This document shows, in pieces, positions 27,650 to 37,900 of a stretch of 64,000 bases of DNA. The notes under the pieces are model-generated. The model was not told the origin of the DNA, made no database searches, and worked only from the letters and a program-made list of their open reading frames with translations. Location: NCBI RefSeq assembly GCF_021440195.1, contig NZ_JAJTSZ010000010.1, forward strand, positions 186,001 through 250,000, read 5' to 3'. The position numbers and the translations under genes were made by a program. The DNA is from Dyadobacter sp. CY356 (lineage in GTDB: Bacteria > Bacteroidota > Bacteroidia > Cytophagales > Spirosomataceae). Position 1 is the stretch's first letter. Each line of letters opens with the position of its first letter.

Positions 27650-28597
27650 ATGATCTCGCAGTACGAAGGCACAAAACTTATTGAATCTGAGTTTCCGCAG
27701 TTGACTAATTTATATAAAAGAAGTTCTCTCACCACTGATATTAACAAAGCGGTTCAGCGCCTTCTGGATTTCTCCAGGGAAGCCGTTCTGGATTACAATT
27801 TAAACCTTTCGCGAAAATGTTTTTCACTTGCCAAATACCTGTATAATCAGGGCGATATGATCATTCGTAACGCAATTGAAAAAAGCTTTATTTTTTCATT
27901 CTCAACCTTTTTTCAACAAGATGAGATGGAGAAAAAACGATTGCAATTCTTTATACCGGACGATTTTTATAACATCTATTTAAAGGAACTAAATCATCTT
28001 CCAAAACCTGAAAAGATTGTTGAAGTACCTGATAGTGAATGTTTGACAGACATAACCGTACGGCTAGCAACCTGTGAAGATGCCAGATATGCTAAAATCA
28101 TAACGGATGAAATGGAATCTTCGGCACGTACACGTGGCTGCGGAATTTCAAAAAGATCGCCTGCGGCTATTATCAAAAAAATGAAGGAAGGGAAGGCGGT
28201 TATCGCATTAACTTCAAAAAATGAATGGGTAGGTTTTTCTTACATTGAAGTTTGGCAAAACAGAGAATTTGTATCCAATTCAGGTCTGATCGTTTCACCG
28301 GAATTTCGTAAATGTGGTGTTGCCAAGGCGATTAAGGAGAAAATATTTGATTTGTCGCGTCAACGATTTCCAAATGCAAAAGTCTTCAGCATTACAACCG
28401 GTCTTGCTGTAATGAAAATGAATACCGAGCTCGGTTTTGAAACTGTAACCTTTAATGAAATTACAAAAGAGAAGAAATTCTGGGAAGGCTGTAAAAGTTG
28501 CGTAAACTATCAGACTTTGAAAAGTAAGGATTGCAAAAACTGTTTTTGTACTGCCATGTTGTTCACACCGGAAAATGTAAAAATCAAGGAAAACTGA
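27650..28597 (+). CDS. GNAT N-acetyltransferase with N-terminal helical domain and C-terminal cysteine cluster
   Basis: A 315-residue protein. Residues 1-125 form a helical domain resembling small Bacteroidetes DUF7674-type proteins. Residues about 130-275 are a GNAT fold with the acetyl-CoA loop region VSPEFRKCGVAKAIKEK. The C-terminus has five cysteines (C281, C284, C295, C298, C300) in CKSC and CKNCFC, likely a metal site. GNAT proteins with this C-terminus occur beside arginine biosynthesis genes in some Bacteroidetes, but no arg gene is present here, so the substrate is unknown. The start at 27650 is the first ATG after a 260-bp gap. Confidence 0.8.
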   Translation: MISQYEGTKLIESEFPQLTNLYKRSSLTTDINKAVQRLLDFSREAVLDYNLNLSRKCFSLAKYLYNQGDMIIRNAIEKSFIFSFSTFFQQDEMEKKRLQFFIPDDFYNIYLKELNHLPKPEKIVEVPDSECLTDITVRLATCEDARYAKIITDEMESSARTRGCGISKRSPAAIIKKMKEGKAVIALTSKNEWVGFSYIEVWQNREFVSNSGLIVSPEFRKCGVAKAIKEKIFDLSRQRFPNAKVFSITTGLAVMKMNTELGFETVTFNEITKEKKFWEGCKSCVNYQTLKSKDCKNCFCTAMLFTPENVKIKEN

Positions 28598-28911
28598 TTT
28601 TTTTGCTTCCTGTTTAATATGTAGGAACAAGCACGGTTTTGTGCTATTTCAGGAGTATTTTAGAAAGTATGATTTATATCCTTTTTTATTATCTGTTTTA
28701 CACAGTTAACGAACCGGATTATCTGAAAACTTTCTGGAATACTCCTTTCTTTTATTATCTTCGTCTGTCGCCGAAATGTCTTTGCCAAAGTTGGTGAAAA
28801 TAGGATTTTAGCCGAACATCTGTATGAAGATTTTGTTGGAATGATAATTAAGAAATCAATACACAATGAAATATTCAGCCAGATTATTTTTTAATCAAAA
28901 TAGAATTGATA
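28598..28911. other. 314-bp intergenic region without a recognisable gene
   Basis: AT-rich, with a small hairpin AGCAC...GTGCT near 28630 and no convincing ORF. It must contain the promoter of the NADH dehydrogenase; TATCTTCG near 28757 is a weak match to the Bacteroidetes -7 element TAnnTTTG. Confidence 0.5.
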
Positions 28912-30180
28912 ATGAAAGTAGTGATCATAGGCGGCGGATTTGCAGGAGTTAATTTTGCACTTTCCCTTGCCAACCATAATGAGTTTGAAGTAATACTTGT
29001 AGATAAAAATAACTACAATTTTTTTCCACCGCTGATTTATCAGGTAGCCACAGCTTTTTTGGAGCCGTCGAGTATCAGTTATCCTTTCAGAAAGTTATTC
29101 TCCGGGAAAGATAATGTGCATTTCCGGCTTGGTGAATTGCAAAAAGTAATCCCTTCCGAAAATAAAATAGTGCTTGACAATGGAGAACTTACCTACGATT
29201 ATCTGGTTTTCGCCACTGGTGCAGAAACCAATTATTTCGGCATGGAGAACGTCAAAAAAAATGCAATTCCGATGAAAACGCTTGACGATGCCATTGAAAT
29301 GCGTAATAAATTATTGCAGCAAATGGAAATGGCATCGATTTCCACAGATCCGGAAGAAACCAAAAAATTGCTCACCATTGTGATCGCCGGTGGCGGCCCT
29401 ACGGGTGTGGAAGTTTCCGGTATGTTTGCTGAAATGAGGAATGGGATCCTTCGGAAGGAATATCCTGAACTGGCAGGGAAAGGAAGTGAAATTTACCTGG
29501 TTGATGGCGGTGATGCCTTGTTATCGCCCATGAGCATAAAATCACAGCAAAACACGCACGACGATCTTCGCAGACTGGGCGTAAAAATAAAATTGAATAC
29601 GCACGTTAAGGATTATGTAAATGATACTGTCGTGTTTGATAATAGTGAGCCTATTGAGACAAAAAATCTGATTTGGGCTGCCGGTGTTACTGCCAAAGTT
29701 TTTGAGGGCATACCAACCGAAAGTTACGGCCGTGGCAGAAGAATGATGGTGGATCAGTTCAATAAAGTTCAGAGCACCCAAAACATTTACGCCATTGGAG
29801 ATACCTGTATTCAAATCACCGACCCGAATTTCACGGGTGGGCATCCGCAGGTTGCTCAGGTAGCCATCCAGCAAGGTAAAAAACTTGCGAAGAATTTTAA
29901 ACTGATTGCAGATGGAAAATCGCCTGAACCGTTTGAATATTTTGATAAGGGTTCCATGGCGATTATCGGTAAAAACAAGGCAGTAGTGGATTTGCCAACA
30001 CCAAAATTGCACTTAAATGGCTTTTTTGCCTGGTTGATCTGGTTGTTTATCCACCTTCTTTCATTGATAACGTACCGAAACCGTTTCAGGACTTTTTATA
30101 ACTGGACAATCGCCTATTTTACAAAAGACCAGTCGTTGCGGATGATTATAAAACCTTCAAGGCAAAATAAGACTCAGTAA
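28912..30180 (+). CDS. ndh: type II NADH:quinone oxidoreductase (NDH-2), FAD-dependent
   Basis: A 422-residue flavoprotein that passes electrons from NADH to quinone without pumping protons. The FAD-binding motif VVIIGGGFAGVNFA is at the N-terminus; a second Rossmann motif, VIAGGGPTGVEVSGM, near 165 binds NADH; YAIGDTC near 300 is the second FAD contact. The C-terminal WLIWLFIHLLSLITYRNRF is the membrane-associated hydrophobic segment of NDH-2. The ATG at 28912 starts right at the Rossmann strand; a TTG two codons upstream is less likely. It stands alone and could feed quinol to the cytochrome bd oxidase encoded later in the window. Confidence 0.93.
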   Translation: MKVVIIGGGFAGVNFALSLANHNEFEVILVDKNNYNFFPPLIYQVATAFLEPSSISYPFRKLFSGKDNVHFRLGELQKVIPSENKIVLDNGELTYDYLVFATGAETNYFGMENVKKNAIPMKTLDDAIEMRNKLLQQMEMASISTDPEETKKLLTIVIAGGGPTGVEVSGMFAEMRNGILRKEYPELAGKGSEIYLVDGGDALLSPMSIKSQQNTHDDLRRLGVKIKLNTHVKDYVNDTVVFDNSEPIETKNLIWAAGVTAKVFEGIPTESYGRGRRMMVDQFNKVQSTQNIYAIGDTCIQITDPNFTGGHPQVAQVAIQQGKKLAKNFKLIADGKSPEPFEYFDKGSMAIIGKNKAVVDLPTPKLHLNGFFAWLIWLFIHLLSLITYRNRFRTFYNWTIAYFTKDQSLRMIIKPSRQNKTQ

Positions 30181-30223
30181 GGAATTCAATAGCCGCGATT
30201 GTTGTTCATTTTAGTATAGTCAA

Positions 30224-30270
30224 GACGCTGACGTCGGTAAGATTATTTCTTAGGACTTCCGGCGTTTTTT
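30224..30270 (+). terminator. probable intrinsic terminator after ndh
   Basis: An imperfect hairpin pairs GACGCTGACGTCGGTAAG with CTTAGGACTTCCGGCGTTTTTT and ends in six Ts, 43 bp after the stop. Confidence 0.6.
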
Positions 30271-30379
30271 CTATAATGAATAAAACTCAAAAAATTAAAA
30301 AGTAATTGGCTCTGTCATTCGTCTTCCTGTTTATAACTGGAATGATAAACAGAATTGAATTCACTGAAAAGATACGATA

Positions 30380-32743
30380 ATGAAGGAAACCATATTAGAT
30401 ATATCGCAAAATATTCCAGTGGAAATCGAGCAGATTGATGTATCGCTCTCCTTTAAAAAATTTATTGATTATATAAAAGTAAGGATTGCGGGAGAGACAA
30501 CAGTCAAAAGGAAATTTTTCGAGTTTGTGCTAGATCGTTTTACCGAAAATCCAAGATTTGCCGGTAATGTAGAATTGTCAGAAATCGGTGATTTTCAGGA
30601 ACAACTGAGTCTGGTTTACAATATGCTCGTTCCGGTGATTGCAGATGAAAAGGAAACTTTATGGGCGCTGAGTGTGCCTTTAAAACCAACTATTTTTTAC
30701 GAGACTTCTGCATTCCATGATCTTTTGGCAGATCGGGATACCGGACTTGCCAAATGTGATCTGCTCAGGGATATTGACATAAGTATTGAGAAGAAGCAAA
30801 AGGTGCAGATGTTATATTCATTTATCCTTGAACGTTTTTATGGAATCCCGTCATATCATAATAATGAAATGATTCTTTCGATCCGGGATGATAAAACCTG
30901 CTTGTCAAAATACTATAAACTGGATCTTGGAAAGGACTTTATTGAAGTAATACCGAAAGGCCCCTTGCCTGAACTAACCATCGAGATTCTTCAAAAGCAG
31001 TCTCAGCGGGATTTTGACTGGAATTCTCTGGCAGAGATTTTACCTCTCTCCATGTTTAAATTCGAGGGGTTTTCTGTTATTACCTTAACAGATGTAACGG
31101 CAGAACAGGCAGTTGAAAACATTAAAAGCATAATACTGAATCCAGCCCGTGATACGGCAAAGTCTTACTACGAAAAAATCATTGCCTCACTTAGTTTGCT
31201 CATTGGAAGCCATGAGGTGAAATTTGGACTTTTACCTGAGTTGCGGGTTAATGAGAAGCTGGTTTTCAGCGAGGATCTTTGTACGCATAGTATTCTTGTC
31301 CAGACATCATTGGAACAGGGAATGGAAGAAGATGATTTTTTGCATCTGGCTGATAGATTTTTCAAAAACCCATCCATCTGTTTCTATAAAAACTTATATG
31401 ACGGAGAAGATCACGGCGATTTTTTAAGTATACTGAAGGGTCACGGTGTGCATTCTTACGCATTGCTGCCGGTTTACAATGGATCAGGGTTAGTAGGCGT
31501 TCTTGAGGTCTACTGCAAACAAAAAGATTTATTGACTGAGCACTCACTTTCGAGACTCAAACCAGCTCTTCCTTTAATCGGACAGCTTTTGCAGAATAAT
31601 ATCGATGAATTTGAATCGAGGATTGAGAATGTAATCAAGGAGAAATTTACATCATTACAACCTGCCGTTCAATGGAAATTTAAGGAAGTGGCCTGGCATT
31701 ATTTGCGCGACAATACCATTCAGCTCCCAAAAACGCCGATTGAAAGCATACATTTTAAAAATGTTTATCCGCTGTATGGTGCGATCGATATCAGGAATTC
31801 CACCATTGAAAGAAATACCGCGTTACACACTGACTTACAGGTTCAGTTCGGTGCTTTGATCAAGGTTCTGAAAACCATCAAAGAGAATGTCGGGCTTGGG
31901 CTGGCAGACGAAATTATCTACAAATGTAAAAAGTGGATGGAGCGGATTTCTGACCAGTCTACTGAAAATGATGAAGTGAAGGTGCTGGATTTCTTTGAGT
32001 TTGAGGTATATCCGTTTTTGCAGCATTTCAGACAAAGCGAACAGAATCTCGTTGAAAGCATTGACGCTTATTATCAGGTAGTTGATAAGGAGAATGGTCT
32101 TGCGTATGCCAATAGAAATGCGCTGGAATCTTCCATGCAGACGATAAATTCGGCTGTTAATCTTTATCTAGAACTCTTTAAAAGTGAGATCCAGCAAAGC
32201 TATCCATGTTATTTTGAAAAATTCAGAACAGATGGTGTCGAATACGATATTTACATTGGTCAGGAAATTGCGCCGGAAAAAAACTTTAATATTCTTTATC
32301 TGAATAATATCCGTTTGTGGCAACTTACCTCGATGGCGGCGATTGCGAAAATTACGCACGAGCTGATCCCGCAGATGAAAAATCCGCTGGAAACAACGCA
32401 GCTTATCTTTATCAATTCCAATAGCATTGATATCAGTTTTCGTGATGATGAGCGCCGTTTTGATGTGGAAGGTTCATACAATATTCGTTACCACGTTATT
32501 AAAAAACGGATTGATAAGGTGCATGTCAAGGAAACCGGTGAACGGTTAACCCAGCCCGGAAAGATTGCACTGGTATACTTCAATAGCAAATCCGCGGAAG
32601 AATACGTTAATTACATTAAATATCTTCAGGAGAAAAACACTTTGAAAAACGATCTTGAATATCTGGAACTCGAAGAATTGCAGGGAGTTACAGGATTGAG
32701 AGCTTTGCGGATCGGGGTGAATCTGGATGGAGAATGGAGTTGA
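30380..32743 (+). CDS. GAF-domain sensor protein of unknown function, paired with the HD-Pyc gene
   Basis: A 787-residue soluble protein with no signal peptide or membrane segment. A GAF-like segment at about 295-405 ends in VGVLEVYCKQKDLLTEHSL, followed by a long helix. Residues 466-475 read LYGAIDIRNST, resembling the first metal-binding strand of class III nucleotidyl cyclases, but the second motif of that family is not evident. The C-terminal ~250 residues (ending LEELQGVTGLRALRIGVN) form a domain I cannot name. The HD-Pyc effector gene begins 41 bp downstream in the same direction. A role in sensing a small ligand and controlling the partner is inferred. Confidence 0.75.
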   Translation: MKETILDISQNIPVEIEQIDVSLSFKKFIDYIKVRIAGETTVKRKFFEFVLDRFTENPRFAGNVELSEIGDFQEQLSLVYNMLVPVIADEKETLWALSVPLKPTIFYETSAFHDLLADRDTGLAKCDLLRDIDISIEKKQKVQMLYSFILERFYGIPSYHNNEMILSIRDDKTCLSKYYKLDLGKDFIEVIPKGPLPELTIEILQKQSQRDFDWNSLAEILPLSMFKFEGFSVITLTDVTAEQAVENIKSIILNPARDTAKSYYEKIIASLSLLIGSHEVKFGLLPELRVNEKLVFSEDLCTHSILVQTSLEQGMEEDDFLHLADRFFKNPSICFYKNLYDGEDHGDFLSILKGHGVHSYALLPVYNGSGLVGVLEVYCKQKDLLTEHSLSRLKPALPLIGQLLQNNIDEFESRIENVIKEKFTSLQPAVQWKFKEVAWHYLRDNTIQLPKTPIESIHFKNVYPLYGAIDIRNSTIERNTALHTDLQVQFGALIKVLKTIKENVGLGLADEIIYKCKKWMERISDQSTENDEVKVLDFFEFEVYPFLQHFRQSEQNLVESIDAYYQVVDKENGLAYANRNALESSMQTINSAVNLYLELFKSEIQQSYPCYFEKFRTDGVEYDIYIGQEIAPEKNFNILYLNNIRLWQLTSMAAIAKITHELIPQMKNPLETTQLIFINSNSIDISFRDDERRFDVEGSYNIRYHVIKKRIDKVHVKETGERLTQPGKIALVYFNSKSAEEYVNYIKYLQEKNTLKNDLEYLELEELQGVTGLRALRIGVNLDGEWS

Positions 32744-32784
32744 AAGTTTGAACCCTCACAATATCAGAAAATTAAAAGAATTAT

Positions 32785-34017
32785 ATGAATTACGATAAGG
32801 TCCTTGAACATGTTCAGAATCATGTAAAACACTTTTTCAAGACGCAGCAGATTGAAGAATTAGTTTATCACAATCTTACGCATACCGAAGAAGTCGTGGT
32901 ACACGCGATTGATATTTCCAGGCATTATGAGCTGCATGAAAAGGATAACTTTGTGGTAGTTGCAGCCGCATGGTTTCATGACATCGGTTATTGCACCGGT
33001 AGCGCAGAAGGACATGAACAGCGGGGTGCGGAATTGGCAAAGGTTTATCTGGAAGAAAAGGAAGTTAAAGAAGAAGTGATTCTGGCAATCCAGGGTTGTA
33101 TTCTAGCGACAACCATACCGCAGCGGCCATTGGTATTTCTTCAGCAAATAGTTTGTGATGCAGACTTATACCATTTGGGTACCGAAGAGTTTGCTGATAA
33201 AAACAAGCTGATGCGCAAGGAAAAGGAAATGTGGCTGGGCAAAAAAATAGATAAAAAGGACTGGCGCAAACACACCATAGAATTTCTGGAAGCGCATGTT
33301 TATCAAACTGATTATTGCCGTGCTTTGCTGGATGCGGTGAAAAATAAAAATATTCAGAAATTAAAAGATAAAGAAACGGAAAAAGTGAAGGAGCCGGAAC
33401 CGCAGATTAATCTTCTCAAATACATAGATGATTCAAAAATGGCATCAGAAACGGAAGAGGAAAAGGATAAAAAAGTGAAGTCGGACAGGCCGGACAAAGG
33501 AATTGAAACGATGTTTCGTATCAGTTCAAATAACCACCAGCGGTTGAGTGATATGGCTGATAATAAGGCACATATCATGATCACGACTACATCCATTATT
33601 ATATCAGTTTTACTTAGTATTCTGCTTAGAAAGCTGGAAGACAACGCCTATCTGATATTCCCTACAATATTACTGCTAACGATTTGCGTGATCACGATGG
33701 TGTTCTCCATTCTGGCGACTCGCCCGACAATTCCGCACGGAACGTTTACAGAACAGGATATAACCGATAAAAAAGTGAACCTGCTGTTTTTTGGTAATTT
33801 TTACAGAATGGCATATTCAGATTACGCAGCCGGCATGCAGGCGATGATGAATGACCGCGATTTTTTATATGGAAGTTTAACAAAAGACGTGTATTCCCAA
33901 GGGGTGGTTTTAGGTAGAAAATACAGATTATTACGCGTAGGTTATAATGTTTTCATGTTCGGGATTGTCGCCTCGGTGGTCTCTTTTGTAATTGCTTCGA
34001 TGTTTTTTGGTAAATAA
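32785..34017 (+). CDS. HD-domain phosphohydrolase fused to a Pycsar-type transmembrane effector domain
   Basis: A 410-residue protein. Residues 1-200 are an HD phosphohydrolase with H30-like HNLTH, H65-D66 in WFHDIGY and a later CDADLYH aspartate, the full H...HD...D metal set. A charged lysine/glutamate linker (about 200-245) leads to a C-terminal domain with NNHQRLSDMADNKAH followed by a helix, a second helix near 290 and a final helix near 390. This matches the DUF5706/Pycsar TM effector family, which in cCMP/cUMP anti-phage systems responds to a cyclic nucleotide and permeabilises the membrane. Joining a phosphodiesterase-like enzyme to that effector suggests self-limiting control. No cyclase of the Pycsar type is present nearby. 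Confidence 0.88.
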   Translation: MNYDKVLEHVQNHVKHFFKTQQIEELVYHNLTHTEEVVVHAIDISRHYELHEKDNFVVVAAAWFHDIGYCTGSAEGHEQRGAELAKVYLEEKEVKEEVILAIQGCILATTIPQRPLVFLQQIVCDADLYHLGTEEFADKNKLMRKEKEMWLGKKIDKKDWRKHTIEFLEAHVYQTDYCRALLDAVKNKNIQKLKDKETEKVKEPEPQINLLKYIDDSKMASETEEEKDKKVKSDRPDKGIETMFRISSNNHQRLSDMADNKAHIMITTTSIIISVLLSILLRKLEDNAYLIFPTILLLTICVITMVFSILATRPTIPHGTFTEQDITDKKVNLLFFGNFYRMAYSDYAAGMQAMMNDRDFLYGSLTKDVYSQGVVLGRKYRLLRVGYNVFMFGIVASVVSFVIASMFFGK

Positions 34018-34088
34018 TTCATTGTCGGGGTGGAAAATTACCAATACAATTTTCGGTGTTATTAAACACAAATAGAAATTAGATTTAT

Positions 34089-34949
34089 ATGACCAGTAAT
34101 TTTTACAAAATATTGATTTCAGCCATTTTATTACTTACTCTTTTTACGGGTTGTTCAAATTCGCATGAAAATGAACAAACGCTGAAAGACTACAATCTTG
34201 AAAGTCCGGAAAAGTTTTTCATGCCGGAAAGTCTCTTTGAAATTTCAGGAATTACTTTTGAAAAAGGTAATCCGGATACTATATATGCTATTCAGGATGA
34301 AGAAGGCAAAGTTTTTCGCCTGGCCTGGGGTGTAAAAAAACAGTATCATGCCAAATTTGGGAAAAAAGGAGATTATGAAGACCTGGCCATTATTAATGAC
34401 CAGGTTGTCGTGCTTAAAAGTAACGGAACCTTATATTCATTTCCATTTTCGGAGTCTGTTTACGAAGAGGTTGACAGCACAAAGGAATGGAAAAAAGTTT
34501 TGCCAAAAGGTGAATATGAAAGCATCTATGGCAATGAAGAGACGGATAGTTTGTATGTGCTTTGTAAAAACTGTGCGCAGGATGATTCTAAAAAAAGCAT
34601 TACCGGTTATGCTTTTCACACCGACGACAGTGTTGCAATTGCCCAGCCTTTTCAGATCAATGTAAAAGATATAAAAGCGTTGTCAGGGAAAGTGGAAAGA
34701 GGTTTCCGGCCTTCGGGTATGGCGCAAAACCCGTTTTCGAAAGATTGGTATATCATCTCCGCTGTGAATAAATTATTGGTTATAACAGACAAAAACTGGA
34801 AGGTTCAGCAAGCCCTTGCCCTCAATGGAAACATGTTCACACAACCAGAAGGGATTGCTTTTGATAACGCTGGTAATCTTTATATATCAAATGAAGGAGA
34901 TGATTTTGCGGAGGGTAATATTTTGAAATTTAAGAAGTTAAGTAAATAA
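34089..34949 (+). CDS. SdiA-regulated-type lipoprotein, predicted beta-propeller
   Basis: A 286-residue protein with a lipobox (ILLLTLFTGCSNS) placing it on the outer or inner membrane as a lipoprotein. The mature part has repeated strand motifs such as ISGITFEKGNPDTIYAIQDEEG and QPEGIAFDNAGNLYISNEGD, typical of the SdiA-regulated family, a six-bladed propeller whose substrate is mostly unknown. It follows the HD-Pyc gene after 71 bp and precedes the phosphatase gene by 26 bp. Confidence 0.85.
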   Translation: MTSNFYKILISAILLLTLFTGCSNSHENEQTLKDYNLESPEKFFMPESLFEISGITFEKGNPDTIYAIQDEEGKVFRLAWGVKKQYHAKFGKKGDYEDLAIINDQVVVLKSNGTLYSFPFSESVYEEVDSTKEWKKVLPKGEYESIYGNEETDSLYVLCKNCAQDDSKKSITGYAFHTDDSVAIAQPFQINVKDIKALSGKVERGFRPSGMAQNPFSKDWYIISAVNKLLVITDKNWKVQQALALNGNMFTQPEGIAFDNAGNLYISNEGDDFAEGNILKFKKLSK

Positions 34950-34975
34950 CAAAAGTGAACTTACCTGAATCTGGT

Positions 34976-37900
34976 ATGAAATTAAAATTCTCCTCAATAC
35001 TTTTTATAGTATCGCTGGTTATCATTTCTTCGTGTTCCAGTTACAAAAAGCTGCAATATTCCAGGGAAGGAAAAAGTTGGGAACAAAGTGCTCCTTCTCC
35101 TGATCTTGTCTTAAAACATACCATGTACCTGGTGGGTGATGCAGGAAACGACAAACCTGAAAATAAGGCTCCGGTACTTCTCTATCTGAAAGAAAAACTT
35201 GCCAAAGAATCCAAAAATAGCTCAGCCTTGTTTTTGGGAGATAATATTTATGAGTACGGTATGCCGCCCTCGGATGATACCGCCAAAAGAAAAGTGGCCG
35301 AATACCGGATCACCTCTCAATTGGAAACGCTTGATGATTTTAAAGGAAGACCATTTTTTATCCCGGGTAATCATGACTGGCGGGGTTGGGGGAGGAAAGG
35401 GCTGAAACGTCAGGAAAATTTTATTGAATCTTATCTTAATAAAAGAAAAGGAAAAACGGATAAAGACGATTACGAGACTTATTTCCTTCCACAGGACGGA
35501 TGTTCAGGGCCGGAAGTGATAGAACTAAATGATAATGTGGTCGTTATCGCTGTCGATTCACAGTGGTGGCTGAGTGACTGGGATAAAGATACCAAAATCA
35601 ATGATGGCTGCGAAATAAAAAACAGGGCAACTTTCAAGTTTATTTTTGAAAATGTGATCCGTAAATACAGGAATAAAAACGTCGTGATCGCAATGCACCA
35701 TCCGCCGTTTACGTATGGCCCGCATGGTGGGAAATTTACGATCAAGCAGCATATTTTCCCGCTCACAGAAATGAACCCGAATTTGTATATCCCGCTTCCG
35801 GGTATTGGAAGTTTAAGTGCGCTTTTCAGGGGAACAATCGGATCTCGTCAGGATACGCATAACAAACTTTATAAGGATATGCGCGACGGAATCCTGGCAG
35901 CGGCAAGGAAAAATGGAAATTTCATTTTTGCCAGTGGCCATGAACATGCGTTGCAGTTTATCGAAAACGACGGACAGGAATTTATTGTGAGTGGAAGCGG
36001 ATCTAAAAACAGTCCTATCGGAATGGGTAAAGGTTCGCAATTTGCTTCCACGGCTTTGGGTTACAGTACGCTTTCTTTCTACGAAGGCGGTGAAACCTGG
36101 GTACAATACTGGGAAGTGGCTGAACATGGGAAAAGTGCAAAACTGGTTTATCAGAAAAAGATAAAGGACAAACTTCCGGTTGTGAAATCGGAGCCGGCTA
36201 TCGCCTACAAAGAATATGAAGAACATCTGGATAGCACCAGCCGGTTTGTGCTTAAAAATGAAATAAAGCCGGTTAAGGGTTTCCATAACTTCCTGTTTGG
36301 CGAACATCACAGGAATCTTTATATGGAAAAATATCCTTTCCCGGTTCTTGATTTTGATAAATATCAGGGGGGCGTAATTCCGGTTAAACAGGGTGGGGGA
36401 AATCAGACGAATTCGCTCCGTGTCCGTGCAAACGATGGGAAGGAATATGTGCTTCGTGACATGACAAAAGATGTCAGTCGTTTTTTGCCATATCCTTTTA
36501 ATAAAATGCTTGCGGCGCAATTTCTGGCTCAGGAAAATTTCCTTTCCACGCTGCCATTTGCACCATTGGCAATACCCAAACTTGCTGATGCCATTCAGGT
36601 TTATCATACCAATCCTAAAATTTATTATGTTCCTTCACAACCCGCATTAGGCGATTTTAACCAGGTTTTTGGTGGAAGTCTGAGTTTGGTGGAGGAACGC
36701 CCGGATGGTAAAAAATGGAAGGACGCAGCCTTTTTTGGAAATGCGGATAAAATAATCAGTACACCGGATTTGCTTGAAAATATTCTGGAAAGTAATAAAT
36801 ATAGGGTCGATGAAAAGTGGGCATTGAAAACCCGCTTTCTTGATATAATCATCGGTGACTGGGACCGGCATGATGACCAGTGGACCTGGGCTGATATCAA
36901 ACAGCCGGATGGTACAAATCTGTATCGGCCAATTCCACGTGACAGGGATCAGGCGCTGTCAAAATATGACGGACTTTTTACCAACGCTGCCAGGCTAACC
37001 ATGCCGTTTTTGCGTCAGTTACAGGTTTACGGCCCGGAAGTTCCAAGTATGAAATGGACTACATGGAGTGCGCGTTTATTTGACCGGACCTTTTTGAATT
37101 CACTTAGTTGGGAAGATTGGGAAGAGCAGGTACGGTATGTTCAGAAAAACATGACTGATGAAGTTATTGAAAATGCTTTCACAGACTGGCCGGATAAGGC
37201 AAGAGAAATGGCCGCACCGCTTGTGATCAAAAGCATAAAAACCAGACGGGATAATTTACTGGAACTGGCCAGAAAACATTATGAATTTGTGAGCGAGTCG
37301 GTGAATGTTATAGGTACTGAGGAAAATGAAAAATTTGAAATTGAACGTATGGATGACCAACATACGCGGGTTACGGTTTCGGAAATAAACAAAAAGGGCG
37401 AGATTAAACAACAGAATTACAGGCGAATTTTTGATAATAAAATCACCAAAACAATTAACGTTTATGGTAATGGGGACGACGATGAATTTATTGTTACAGG
37501 CGATGTCAGCAAGGGTTCTAGGGTGAGATTAATCGGTGGAACTGGTAAAGATATTTTCACGGACAGCTCAATTGTACACGGTGGAGGTAAAAAAACGATT
37601 GTGTATGATGATCTCGGCAAAAATAAAATAAATGGCGGGCCGGAAACAAAAGATAAACGGACTTCTCTTTACCGGTATAATGTGTACGACCGCAGGAGTG
37701 CAGAAAGTGATTATGATATTACTATTCCACTTCCAATTGTTGGGTACAACCCGGATGACGGCTTTTTGATTGGTGCCAATTTCAATATGATCAGGTATGG
37801 TTTCAAAAAAGAACCTTATGCCTCACAGCAACGGTTTGGCGGGAGTTATTCCTTTGCCACCAAAGCTATCAAGCTTTATTATACCGGGGATTATCTGAAT

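Noticed and set aside
35813..36607. A 264-codon minus-strand frame inside the phosphatase gene
   Set aside because: It is antisense to the conserved GHEH-containing and middle regions; its composition looks like translated complement.
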